A stretch of 41,603 bases of DNA from Nitrospira sp. (lineage in GTDB: Bacteria > Nitrospirota > Nitrospiria > Nitrospirales > Nitrospiraceae), in NCBI GenBank assembly GCA_019636835.1, contig JAHBWU010000030.1:1-41603 (forward strand), given 5' to 3'. Shown piece by piece: positions 33,191-40,646 of the stretch (positions are counted from its first letter, which is position 1; each line of letters opens with the position of its first letter). A program made the position numbers and the translations under genes. Below the pieces are notes generated by a model that was not told where the DNA came from, made no database searches, and was given only the letters and a program-made list of their open reading frames with translations.

Positions 33191-34060
33191 TCATTGGGTG
33201 TTGGCTGATGAGGGTGTCGCTTTCTTCCAGTGATAGGTCCCACCATGTTCCTTCGGTGGAATATTTTTTCTCGTATCGACCCGTGTGTACCACCAGATTC
33301 CCTTTGCCTGCGTGCCGTCCTCCGAGAGGAGAACCTCAAATCCGCCTTCGCGATCGTTGCCCGGCTGGTGCCAGGTGCCTTGCCACAGTCGGTTCTCAAT
33401 TTTTGTTGTAATAAACCGTCCGCCCTGTTGCGTGTAGGGCCCGTTCCCATTCTTATCCAACGTCGCCTTATAGCGTTTTTCATCCTCGACTTCGAGAATA
33501 TCCCATTCCCCGCTTACGTCAGGCGGCGCTGAGCCGGCAGCATTGCTGACGAGTTTTTGAGATCCCGAGGCGGAGGCAAGAGGACCTCCTAGCTGAGCGG
33601 ATCGAAATGACTCGTGCCACGATAACAGTTGCCAACGACCGGCGCGACGTTCGAGGACACCGGTTTCTCTTAAGGGAAGCACCGTCCGCTTCACTGCCGA
33701 TCCTTCACCGACATAGCGGGTGTAGTCGAGCTCCATCGTAAACCAGGCCAAGTCGCCTTTCGTCCAAACTTTGAGTTCCGTAATCGGAATCTCGATCTTC
33801 TGCGTGTTGATGAATTCCTCGCGCATTTCCCGTTCGAACTCCGGCCAGCCGACGTATTTGCGGCCTCCAACCGAGTAACTGACGATATCGGCATCGTGAG
33901 CCATGAGGCGGGATAGCGTCGGGAGGTCTTTTTCCGCATTGGCCCGGACCATTTGACGAATAGCCGTTTCCGGGTCGGACGGTTCACCGGCATCCGCAAC
34001 CGTCACAAGGCCGATGAGAAGGAACAGACATCCACAGACGAACGATCCCCGACGGGGCAT
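33191..34060 (-). CDS. Secreted NTF2/SnoaL-like protein with C-terminal extension
   Basis: This 289-residue protein has a signal peptide (cleavage near VADA-GE, about residue 24). Residues about 30-155 form a SnoaL/DUF4440-type NTF2 domain: PETAIRQMVRANAEKDLPTLSRLMAHDADIVSYSVGG, then LAWFTMELDYTRYVG and GRWQLLSWHESF. The C-terminal part (about 175-280) is beta-rich, with VSGEWDILEVEDEKRYKATL and LWQGTWHQPGNDREGGFEVLLSEDG. It resembles the small sandwich domains that describe residual substances in secreted proteins, but I do not know the family. ATG 34060 is chosen over ATG 34072 because GGAG lies 6 nt upstream. NTF2-like folds bind or isomerise small molecules. Its neighbour is the PHM-like protein, also secreted, so they may act together. 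Confidence 0.7.
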   Translation of the reverse strand: MPRRGSFVCGCLFLLIGLVTVADAGEPSDPETAIRQMVRANAEKDLPTLSRLMAHDADIVSYSVGGRKYVGWPEFEREMREEFINTQKIEIPITELKVWTKGDLAWFTMELDYTRYVGEGSAVKRTVLPLRETGVLERRAGRWQLLSWHESFRSAQLGGPLASASGSQKLVSNAAGSAPPDVSGEWDILEVEDEKRYKATLDKNGNGPYTQQGGRFITTKIENRLWQGTWHQPGNDREGGFEVLLSEDGTQAKGIWWYTRVDTRKNIPPKEHGGTYHWKKATPSSANTQ

Positions 34061-34142
34061 AAGGGTCTCCATGTACGTGACAACGTTCAAATGAGGAAGG
34101 AAGCTACACGGCCTGACGAGCCATGTCAACAACGAAGTAAAA

Positions 34143-34898
34143 TCAGGACGAACGAGGAGCGACCACCACCACAGTCACGTTGTCTTCGCCGCCGCGATCG
34201 AGCGCCGCGGTGACGAGGCGGTTGCAGACCTGAGTCGGGTCAAGCTCGCCGGCATCGAACACCGTTCGGATATCCTCATCCTCCAGCATCTTCGTCAGTC
34301 CATCCGAGCAGAGCAGTACCAGGTCCTCCGGCAGTATGGAAAAAGCCGTGATCGTAGGTTTCACCGTCGGGCCTACCCCCAAGGCCCGCGTCAACACATG
34401 CCGTTCCGGATGAGTTTTCGCTGTTTCTGCGGTGAGGATGCCGCGCTCCAGGTATTTTTCGATCAACGTATGGTCTTTGGTCAGAAGGGTCAGTGTGCCT
34501 GATCGAAACCGATAGGCACGACTGTCGCCGACATGGGCGATGTAAGCGACCGGGGCAGGACCAGGAACGATCGCCAACAGCACGATGGTCGTGCCCATCC
34601 CTTTCAGCTTAGATTTTGATCGAGCCCGATTGAGGATTGCGTCATGCGCTCGGCTGATCAGGTCCGTCAACACATCTGTGGGAGATGCCTGACCGTTACC
34701 CAGCAGCCGGCTTGATGCTGCAGCCTCGGCCTGTATAGTAGCGATGGCTGTTTGAGCGGCGATTTCGCCCCCGACATGGCCACCCATTCCATCCGCGACG
34801 GCCCAGACACCCGCCTCATCGATGACAGTGAACGCGTCCTGGTTGAGGGTGCGCACGAGTCCGATCTCGCTCCGACCGACACCGCCCCAGGTGCTCAT
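34143..34898 (-). CDS. PP2C-family serine/threonine phosphatase
   Basis: This 251-residue single-domain phosphatase of the PrpC/Stp type has the metal-binding motifs: RTLNQDAF (Asp21), VADGMGGHVGGEIAA (35-49), IAHVGDSRAYRF, LLCSDGLTKML and GGEDNVTVVVV at the C terminus. It removes phosphate from Ser/Thr with Mn or Mg, usually opposing a Hanks-type kinase; no such kinase is in the window. There is no membrane segment, so it is cytoplasmic. Its ATG overlaps the stop of the upstream exonuclease gene by 4 bp (34895-34898), so the two are translationally coupled. Confidence 0.93.
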   Translation of the reverse strand: MSTWGGVGRSEIGLVRTLNQDAFTVIDEAGVWAVADGMGGHVGGEIAAQTAIATIQAEAAASSRLLGNGQASPTDVLTDLISRAHDAILNRARSKSKLKGMGTTIVLLAIVPGPAPVAYIAHVGDSRAYRFRSGTLTLLTKDHTLIEKYLERGILTAETAKTHPERHVLTRALGVGPTVKPTITAFSILPEDLVLLCSDGLTKMLEDEDIRTVFDAGELDPTQVCNRLVTAALDRGGEDNVTVVVVAPRSS

Positions 34899-35686
34899 TG
34901 GGAATAGGCCGGTTGAAGGGTGGTCGATAATGAGGCAGGCCCGAACCGTGACACCATATCCTCATAGAAGCGGTCGGCAAGGAGCACAAGGTTTTCGGTA
35001 TCCGCCCGATTGTAGCTCAAGAGAGTGTCACGGGCGATCCTGTCACCCCGGCGCCACTGGAACCACAGGCGGACCGCGTCCAATCCGTCGAGGCCGCTGA
35101 TGGTCGTGTCGCGGTCGATTCCCAATTCTTGCTCGATGTGCTTCAGCCCTCCACGTAACGCCAGCCGGCGGGCGGCAAAGCAGAGGTCGAAGTGCAATGT
35201 TGGAAACCGGAGGCCGGGAAACTTGGCACTAAGGTAGGGGACATCGAAGACTGATCCGAAAAACGTCACGAGCAGGGTACAGTGATCCAGTTCTCCCTGC
35301 AACCGCTCCGCTGTCAGGTTTTCACCACGAACCAGGGTGGTCGTTTTTCCCTCGCGATGAAGGCCCACGACAGTCACCTCTCCCGATTCGGGCGATGCGC
35401 CTGTCGTTTCGATGTCGAGGTAACCTGCCCGCGATCGGCAGATTTCGTACAGTCGCCAATGTTCTCGGCGTGGAAGACGGGAGCCAAACATGTGAAGGGA
35501 TCCCTTCTCCGTCAGCGATTGCGCCTCTCGAATCTCCCCATCGTACCAGAGCTTGCGGTGTTCGGAGAGGCCGGCTATCGACGATCGATCCAGGAAGCTT
35601 CGCCAATCGAACAAGCCCTCGTGCCACCAGCGGCGTTCCGTCACTGGTCCAACGCCCGGTAGAAAGATGAAGCTGGAGGTCAGCAT
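34895..35686 (-). CDS. RNase H-like exonuclease family protein (YprB-like)
   Basis: This 263-residue protein resembles the YprB/RNase_H_2 group of DEDD-type 3'-5' exonucleases. It opens with a SSFIFLPGVGPVTE segment typical of this group, followed by a WHEGLFDWRSFL stretch. The nuclease domain has LDIETTG (Asp91, Glu93), LLVTFFGSVFDVPYLSAKF, HFDLCFAARRL and YNRADTENLVLLADRFYE with a late catalytic Asp. It probably trims DNA or RNA; the target is unknown. ATG 35686 is chosen by homology; the frame runs to ATG 35743 and neither start has a clear ribosome site. It overlaps the phosphatase gene by 4 bp. Confidence 0.8.
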   Translation of the reverse strand: MLTSSFIFLPGVGPVTERRWWHEGLFDWRSFLDRSSIAGLSEHRKLWYDGEIREAQSLTEKGSLHMFGSRLPRREHWRLYEICRSRAGYLDIETTGASPESGEVTVVGLHREGKTTTLVRGENLTAERLQGELDHCTLLVTFFGSVFDVPYLSAKFPGLRFPTLHFDLCFAARRLALRGGLKHIEQELGIDRDTTISGLDGLDAVRLWFQWRRGDRIARDTLLSYNRADTENLVLLADRFYEDMVSRFGPASLSTTLQPAYSQ

Positions 35687-35781
35687 CTCGTGGATTGTAG
35701 CCTTGATTTCATATAGGAGACAAGTTACAGTTCGCGGGATCATAAAGAATGCAGTGAAGAAACGGGTGGACCCTCGATCGC

Positions 35782-36165
35782 ATGACCGTGCCGGCGAAGC
35801 GAATTCGTATTACCGTGGGCGGAGTTCAGCTGGAGGCCGAACTCAGAAAGACGAAAACGGCCGACGAAGTCTACGCGGCGCTTCCGGTCACGGCTGCCGT
35901 CAGCACGTGGGGAGAAGAGTTCTACTTCCCGATTCCCGGAGTCCGCGACTATCGGGAAACCGCGACGACCCAGGTGAAGGTCGGAGACATTGCTTTCTGG
36001 GGAGCGGGGAAGGTCCTCGCGATCTTTTTTGGAAGAACCCCCATGAGTATGGGGGCCGATCCGGTCCCGGCTGATCGGGTGAATATCATCGGAAGCATCG
36101 TAGGGGATGCGACCCGATTTCGGCAGGTCATGGAAGTCCCGACGATTCATCTCGAGCCGGGGTGA
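35782..36165 (+). CDS. DUF369 cyclophilin-like fold protein
   Basis: This 127-residue protein matches the DUF369 family with a cyclophilin-like beta-barrel (TM1367 type). It shows IRITVGGVQLEAELRKTKTADEVYAALPVTAAVSTWGEEFYFPIPG, then VKVGDIAFWGAGKVLAIFFGRTPMS. The family is structurally known, but no enzymatic activity is established as far as I know. Its stop overlaps the next gene's possible GTG start (36162) and it opens a plus-strand run of six small genes, so it is likely part of an operon. Confidence 0.8.
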   Translation: MTVPAKRIRITVGGVQLEAELRKTKTADEVYAALPVTAAVSTWGEEFYFPIPGVRDYRETATTQVKVGDIAFWGAGKVLAIFFGRTPMSMGADPVPADRVNIIGSIVGDATRFRQVMEVPTIHLEPG

Positions 36166-36170
36166 ATGCG

Positions 36171-36452
36171 ATGCGGCTGTCGAAAGAGCGTGTGCGGCAT
36201 ATGGCTGAGAGCCTCACCGGTCGCCTCCAAGAGGAAGGACACATCGAACTGGTCGGAGAGCGCAAGGTCTTCGTCGAGGCATTGGATCAGGCCATCACGC
36301 ATGAGTTATCCGCAGAGGATCGTGTGAATGCAGAAGTGCGGCAATTGCTGAAGGCGTATGAACATCAGATCGAGCAAGGGCAGGTCGACTATCAAAAGAT
36401 GTTCCAAATGGTGAAACAAAAGTTAGTCCGTGAGCGAGGCATCATTTTATAA
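36171..36452 (+). CDS. DUF507 family protein, copy 1
   Basis: This 93-residue helical protein matches DUF507, with the characteristic N terminus MRLSKERVRHMAESLTGRLQEEGHIELVG, a middle with VEALDQAITHELSAEDRVNAEVRQLLKAYE and the C-terminal MVKQKLVRERGIIL. Function unknown. ATG 36171 is preferred over the GTG 9 bases earlier because the family usually begins at MRLS and a GGGGTG run precedes it. A second DUF507 gene follows immediately. Confidence 0.8.
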   Translation: MRLSKERVRHMAESLTGRLQEEGHIELVGERKVFVEALDQAITHELSAEDRVNAEVRQLLKAYEHQIEQGQVDYQKMFQMVKQKLVRERGIIL

Positions 36453-36475
36453 CGTGACCGTTTCACGGATGTCGT

Positions 36476-36751
36476 ATGTTGAGCGAGGACAAAGTCAGTC
36501 ATCTGTCCCATGTGATTCTCACGGCCGTCAAGCAACAGGCTGGAGCGAGGGTCACGAGCGATGATGCGCGGCTGTTAAAAGAGATCAAGCGCGTGTTGGC
36601 CGCCGAGTTGGGCCAGGAACAGGAGATCGATCGAAAAGTAAAAGCCAAACTCGCGTCCTATTCCCGAGGCATTATTGAAGGGAGCAACGAGTGGGACGTG
36701 CTGTATCGAAAGACGTTCGAGGAAGAAACGCGCAAACAGACGAAGGTCTAA
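36476..36751 (+). CDS. DUF507 family protein, copy 2
   Basis: This 91-residue paralogue of the preceding gene has MLSEDKVSHLSHVILTAVKQQAGARV, a VLAAELGQEQEIDRKVKAKLASY segment and a C-terminal YRKTFEEETRKQTKV. The overall helix layout is the same but the sequence is well diverged, so the pair is an old duplication. The two may form a heterodimer, which is inference. Spacing is 23 bp after copy 1 and 19 bp before the lipoprotein gene. Confidence 0.75.
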   Translation: MLSEDKVSHLSHVILTAVKQQAGARVTSDDARLLKEIKRVLAAELGQEQEIDRKVKAKLASYSRGIIEGSNEWDVLYRKTFEEETRKQTKV

Positions 36752-36770
36752 AAGCTGAGGTCGTGTTGCC

Positions 36771-37229
36771 ATGAAAAAGATCATACAACAAGCGGCGATC
36801 GTGGGCATCGTGCTGGTGCTTGTCGGCATGACGGCATGTTCGCAGAAACGCAAACCGCTCGTGCCGCTGGTGCTCGAGGGCGAGGTGAAATCTCACGCGA
36901 CCACATTGACGGAACAGGGCACGCAAGCCTACCAGGCCAAACAGTTTGAAGAGGCCAAGCACTACTTTGAACAAGCGGTTGCCGCAGAACCACGATCCGG
37001 CCAGGCCCACTATAATTATGCGTTGGCGTTGAATGCGCTTGGTGACTCCGAAGTCGCGCGGCAACACTTTATAGCGGCCGCCGACTTGGCACCGGGAGAC
37101 AAAGTCATTTGGGACTCGCCGGCGCTTGCGCCGTACGGAAATCCTGAGAATAAAAACAAAGCCTCGCTGCGCCCCAATATGCCGCGTCGGTCGTCGTTCG
37201 GCAGCAGTATGCCCTCCGGCGGTTATTAA
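36771..37229 (+). CDS. TPR-repeat lipoprotein
   Basis: This 152-residue protein has a lipoprotein signal peptide ending in VGMTAC (lipidated Cys about residue 23), then two TPR units (about 44-110) with GTQAYQAKQFEEAKHYFEQAVAAEP and AHYNYALALNALGDSEVARQHFIAAADLAP. The tail is rich in Pro, Ser, Gly and Asn and probably disordered. It should sit on a membrane facing the periplasm and bind protein partners. It is cotranscribed with DUF507 and Bcp genes by spacing; partner unknown. Confidence 0.8.
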   Translation: MKKIIQQAAIVGIVLVLVGMTACSQKRKPLVPLVLEGEVKSHATTLTEQGTQAYQAKQFEEAKHYFEQAVAAEPRSGQAHYNYALALNALGDSEVARQHFIAAADLAPGDKVIWDSPALAPYGNPENKNKASLRPNMPRRSSFGSSMPSGGY

Positions 37230-37250
37230 TTTCCGAATAAGGATGGACCT

Positions 37251-37718
37251 ATGAGCAAAGATCTTGCGGTAGGGGATCAGGCCCCGGAACTCTCAATCCC
37301 GGATCAACATGGAAAGACGGTGACCCTGAAGAGCTTCAAGGGCAAACAAATCGTGCTGTACTTCTATCCGAAAGACGATACCCCCGGGTGTACGAAAGAA
37401 TCTTGCGACTTTCGCGACGTCGAGTCGCAGATCCTTCGGGCGGGAGGCTCGATTGTCGGCGTGAGCTTGGATGGGAAAGAATCACACCAGAAGTTCATCA
37501 AGAAATTCGGACTGCCGTTCCCGCTCCTCAGCGATGAAGATGCGGCGATCTCCAAGGCCTACGGGGTCTATAAAGAGAAGAACATGTACGGCAAGAAGTA
37601 TTGGGGTATCGAGCGGAGCACGTTCGTCATTGATCCCGACGGCAAGGTGAAGGCGATCTTTCGGAAAGTGAAAGTCGACGGGCATGCGGATGAGGTGCTC
37701 AAGGCGCTGAAGGCCTAA
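37251..37718 (+). CDS. bcp: Bcp-type thioredoxin-dependent peroxiredoxin
   Basis: This 155-residue protein reduces hydrogen peroxide and organic peroxides. The active site YPKDDTPGCTKESCDF has peroxidatic Cys47 and resolving Cys52, spaced as in the PrxQ/Bcp class. GVSLDGKESHQKFIKKFGLPFPLLSDEDAAISKAYGV and RSTFVIDPDGKVKAIF complete the thioredoxin fold. The trxA gene in the window could encode its reductant. The ATG at 37251 has AAGGATG about 7 nt upstream. Confidence 0.93.
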   Translation: MSKDLAVGDQAPELSIPDQHGKTVTLKSFKGKQIVLYFYPKDDTPGCTKESCDFRDVESQILRAGGSIVGVSLDGKESHQKFIKKFGLPFPLLSDEDAAISKAYGVYKEKNMYGKKYWGIERSTFVIDPDGKVKAIFRKVKVDGHADEVLKALKA

Positions 37719-37729
37719 ACGAAGAGCCG

Positions 37730-38614
37730 ATGACTGTGCAGTCAACGGCCACCTTCCTGTGCAGAGCCTGGCTGTTTCTCTTAGTTTGTGTTTTCTCTCT
37801 CCTTGCGCTCTATCCGAGTCGTCTCAATGCCGCAGAGAAAAGTTCCGCCACGATTCTCGTCAAAGACGCGCTGACGACTCCCGGTCGGCCGGTCACCATA
37901 GAGGCCAAACTCATCTCGAAACGGCTCTTGCTGATTGCCGCACTTGGCGGGGAACCACTTGAACTCGTGGTGGATGGGAAGGTCGTCGCCACGGCGTTGA
38001 CGGGGGGGGACGGCAGGGCGTTCTTCACCTATATCCCAAAGGCCCAAGGTCTGGCACCGATCCAGGTCCGCGTCGGCAACAGCCCACGGGTCGACCAGGC
38101 AGAAGGGCAGGCCAACCTAGCCGTATGGGAAAAACGGCATCCCATCCTCACGATCGAACTCGCGTCGCTGCTTGAAGAACCGACACCCAGTCGAGTCCCT
38201 CGTATCGGGATCGCGATCGAATCGGAACGTAAGCCGATGCCTGAGGCAGCCGATGAACTCGGCAAACTCACCCAGTTTTATTACCGAGTCATCTATGTTG
38301 TCACAGTCCCTGGAGGTGGAGATGGGGCTCAGGTGAGCGCCGAGGTGAGAGCATGGCTCAAGACAAACAAGCTTCCGACGGGCTACGTGATGACGCTTCC
38401 GTCGGATGCCAAAGCCTTGGGCGCGAAAATCGACGAGCTCCATGCCGAGGGCTGGAAAACCATCAAGACAGGGATTTGTCGATCCAAAGCCTTCGCCGAG
38501 GCATTCCTCCAAAGGCGCCTTGACGCGATCATTGTGCCCGAACCAACGAAGGGGGAAGTCCCTCGCAAAGCCAAAGTGGCGAAGGATTGGAAGGATGTGA
38601 GAAAAAAGTTGTAA
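37730..38614 (+). CDS. Secreted hypothetical protein with Ig-like and HAD-like parts
   Basis: This 294-residue protein has a signal peptide (cleavage near RLNA-AEK, residue 35). Residues about 40-135 are beta-rich with VTIEAKLISKRLLLIAALGGEPLELVVDGK and look like an Ig-type domain. The C-terminal half contains VIYVVTVPGGGDGAQVSAEVRAWLKTNKLPTGYVMTLP and WKTIKTGICRSKAFAEAFLQRRLDAIIV, a layout reminiscent of LNS2/APP1-type HAD phosphatases, whose LxxxxFPxG segment it echoes. The HAD nucleophile DxD is not visible at the expected place (PILTIEL), so it is probably inactive or a different fold. Located 11 bp after bcp, likely in the same transcript. Confidence 0.5.
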   Translation: MTVQSTATFLCRAWLFLLVCVFSLLALYPSRLNAAEKSSATILVKDALTTPGRPVTIEAKLISKRLLLIAALGGEPLELVVDGKVVATALTGGDGRAFFTYIPKAQGLAPIQVRVGNSPRVDQAEGQANLAVWEKRHPILTIELASLLEEPTPSRVPRIGIAIESERKPMPEAADELGKLTQFYYRVIYVVTVPGGGDGAQVSAEVRAWLKTNKLPTGYVMTLPSDAKALGAKIDELHAEGWKTIKTGICRSKAFAEAFLQRRLDAIIVPEPTKGEVPRKAKVAKDWKDVRKKL

Positions 38615-38663
38615 CGCGTGGGAGAAGAGAGTCCATGACTGACTTCTTCGGAAGGACAGCCGC

Positions 38664-40259
38664 ATGATCACCGGCGACATCAAGAATCAGATCGATCGCA
38701 TTTGGGACTCGTTCTGGTCCGGCGGCATTTCGAATCCGTTGGAGGTGATCGAGCAGATCACGTATCTACTGTTTATCCGCCGACTCGACGACCTGCACCA
38801 GCTGGAGGAGAACAAGGCCAATCGCCTCAAGCAGCCGATGGAGCGCCGAATCTTCCCGGCAGGAAATGACTCCAAGGGCCGTCCGTACGAAGACTTCCGT
38901 TGGTCGCGCTTCAAACACTTCGCCCCAGCCGAGATATTCACCGTCGTCGGCGAACACCTGTTCCCGTTCCTCCGCGCCGATCTTGCACGTCAGCTCGGCA
39001 ACGGAGACTCGACCTACGCCCACCACATGAAGGACGCGCGTTTTACCATCCCGACGCCGGCGCTGTTGGCGAAGGTGGTGGACATGCTCGACCATGTGCC
39101 GATGGAGGCGCGCGACACGAAAGGCGATGTCTACGAGTACATGCTGGCCAAGATTGCAGCCGCCGGGCAAAACGGCCAGTTCCGCACGCCGCGCCACATC
39201 ATCCGGCTGATGGTGGAGCTGACCGCGCCGCAACCCACCGACGTGATCTGCGATCCGGCCTGCGGAACGGCCGGCTTTCTGGTGGCGGCAGGGGAGTACC
39301 TGCGCGAACGGTTTCCGAAACTCCTGCACGACGCGAATCAGCGAAAGCACTTCCACCACTGGATGTTCCACGGCTTCGACTTCGACAATACGATGCTGCG
39401 CATCGGCAGCATGAACATGCTGTTGCACGGGGTGGAGAGCCCGGACATCCGCTACCGCGACTCGCTCGCGCAGGATCATGCGGGCGAGGAGGAGAAATAC
39501 ACGCTCGTGCTGGCCAATCCACCCTTCGCCGGCAGCCTCGACTACGAAAATACCGCCAAGGACCTGCTCCAGATCGTCAAGACCAAGAAGACCGAGTTGC
39601 TCTTCCTGGCGCTCTTTCTGCGGCTGCTCAAGCCGGGCGGGCGGGCGGCGGTCATCGTGCCCGACGGCGTGCTGTTCGGCTCCAGCAAGGCGCACAAGGA
39701 ATTGCGCCGCATCCTGGTGGAAGACCAGAAGCTCGACGCCGTGATCAAGCTGCCAGGCGGGGTGTTCAAGCCCTACGCGGGCGTCTCGACCGCGATCCTC
39801 GTTTTCACCAAGACCAACTCCGGCGGCACGGACTTCGTCTGGTTCTACGATGTCGAGGCCGACGGCTGGAGTCTCGACGACAAGCGCCAGCCGCTCCTGT
39901 CCGAAGACAAGCTCGGCCCAGTGCCCTCATTCCTTCGTCATTCCCGCGAAAGCGGGAATCCACGGTCTCTATCCGATGACGAGCATGCGAAGAACAACCT
40001 CCCGGACGTACTCGCGCGCTGGGTGAACCGCGCCGGGACCGAGCGAGAACGCCCGCGCACCGCGCAGAGCTTCTGCGTGCCGAAGGCCGACATCGCTGCG
40101 CAGGGCTACGACCTCTCGCTGAACCGCTACAAAGAAGTCGTGCACGAGGCAGTCGAGCACCGTCCGCCGAAGGAAATCCTTGCCGAGCTGGCGAAACTGG
40201 AGGAAGAGATCCAGCGGGGGATGAAGGAACTGGAAGGGATGTTGGAAAGTGGGAAGTGA
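38664..40259 (+). CDS. hsdM: Type I restriction-modification methyltransferase subunit HsdM
   Basis: HsdM makes N6-methyladenine within the site chosen by HsdS. The 531-residue sequence has the N-terminal HsdM helical domain (IKNQIDRIWDSFWSGGISNPLEVIEQITYLLFIRRLDD), the GQFRTPRHIIRLMVEL stretch, SAM motif I DPACGTAGFL (197-206), the catalytic NPPF (285-288), and a C-terminal helical tail (NNLPDVLARWVNR, GYDLSLNRYKEVVHE, coiled-coil end). About residues 421-437 are interrupted by an in-frame 'RHSRESGNPRS' segment encoded by a palindromic repeat, which is not part of the family. The frame stays open, so the enzyme may still work. GGAAGGA precedes the ATG. No hsdR is seen within the window; it may lie beyond the edge. 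Confidence 0.93.
   Translation: MITGDIKNQIDRIWDSFWSGGISNPLEVIEQITYLLFIRRLDDLHQLEENKANRLKQPMERRIFPAGNDSKGRPYEDFRWSRFKHFAPAEIFTVVGEHLFPFLRADLARQLGNGDSTYAHHMKDARFTIPTPALLAKVVDMLDHVPMEARDTKGDVYEYMLAKIAAAGQNGQFRTPRHIIRLMVELTAPQPTDVICDPACGTAGFLVAAGEYLRERFPKLLHDANQRKHFHHWMFHGFDFDNTMLRIGSMNMLLHGVESPDIRYRDSLAQDHAGEEEKYTLVLANPPFAGSLDYENTAKDLLQIVKTKKTELLFLALFLRLLKPGGRAAVIVPDGVLFGSSKAHKELRRILVEDQKLDAVIKLPGGVFKPYAGVSTAILVFTKTNSGGTDFVWFYDVEADGWSLDDKRQPLLSEDKLGPVPSFLRHSRESGNPRSLSDDEHAKNNLPDVLARWVNRAGTERERPRTAQSFCVPKADIAAQGYDLSLNRYKEVVHEAVEHRPPKEILAELAKLEEEIQRGMKELEGMLESGK
39933..39965. repeat. REP-like palindrome inserted in hsdM
   Basis: ATTCCCGC (39940-39947) and GCGGGAAT (39952-39959) form an 8-bp stem with a GAAA loop, flanked by CGTC and CCA. 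This is a widespread bacterial intergenic palindrome whose forward reading gives the HSRESGNP peptide. Here it is inside an open reading frame, between KLGPVP and the NNLPDV segment of hsdM. Confidence 0.85.
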
Positions 40260-40260
40260 A

Positions 40261-40638
40261 ATGGCGAAAGGCGAATGGGGCAGTCCCAAGGATCTGAAGG
40301 CGAGGACGCAAGAGCTCGCCTTACGAGTCATTCGGCTGACTCGTGCATTGCCGAGCTCGCCGGAAGGCTGGGTGCTTGGGAAACAGGTGCTTCGATCGGG
40401 AACCGCTGTTGGTGCCAACTATCGTTCGTGCCAGCGGGGTAAGTCCAAGGCTGATTTTATCGCGAAGCTCGCCGTGGCGGAAGAAGAAGCGGATGAGACC
40501 TGCTACTGGCTTGAGCTGATCATAGGCGCGGAGTTGTTGCCGAGAGAACGGGTTGAGCCGATACTGCGTGAGGCGATGGAAATCACAGCTATTCTGACCG
40601 CTGCGGGAAAGACGGCGAAGGAAAACAGAGAGAAGTGA
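40261..40638 (+). CDS. Four-helix-bundle protein (S23/IVP family)
   Basis: This 125-residue protein belongs to the S23 family first seen as the open reading frame of 23S rRNA intervening sequences: LKARTQELALRVIRLTRALPSSPEGWVLGKQVLRSGTAVGANYRSCQRGKSKADFIAKLAVAEEEADETCYWLELII. Its fold is a four-helix bundle that forms a pentamer in solved members; the cellular role is unknown. The ATG at 40261 follows the hsdM stop directly. It lies between hsdM and hsdS, a position where such genes recur, so a link with type I modification is possible but unproven. Confidence 0.9.
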   Translation: MAKGEWGSPKDLKARTQELALRVIRLTRALPSSPEGWVLGKQVLRSGTAVGANYRSCQRGKSKADFIAKLAVAEEEADETCYWLELIIGAELLPRERVEPILREAMEITAILTAAGKTAKENREK

Positions 40639-40646
40639 AAAGCCGA

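Noticed and set aside
38766..39695. 309-aa open frame antisense to hsdM
   Set aside because: It is antisense to a well-supported gene, with low-complexity composition (many Arg, Val, Glu) and no ribosome site or family match.
38900..39979. 359-aa open frame in another frame over hsdM
   Set aside because: It is Arg- and Ala-rich with no motifs and lies inside the clear hsdM gene; such shadows are expected in GC-rich DNA.
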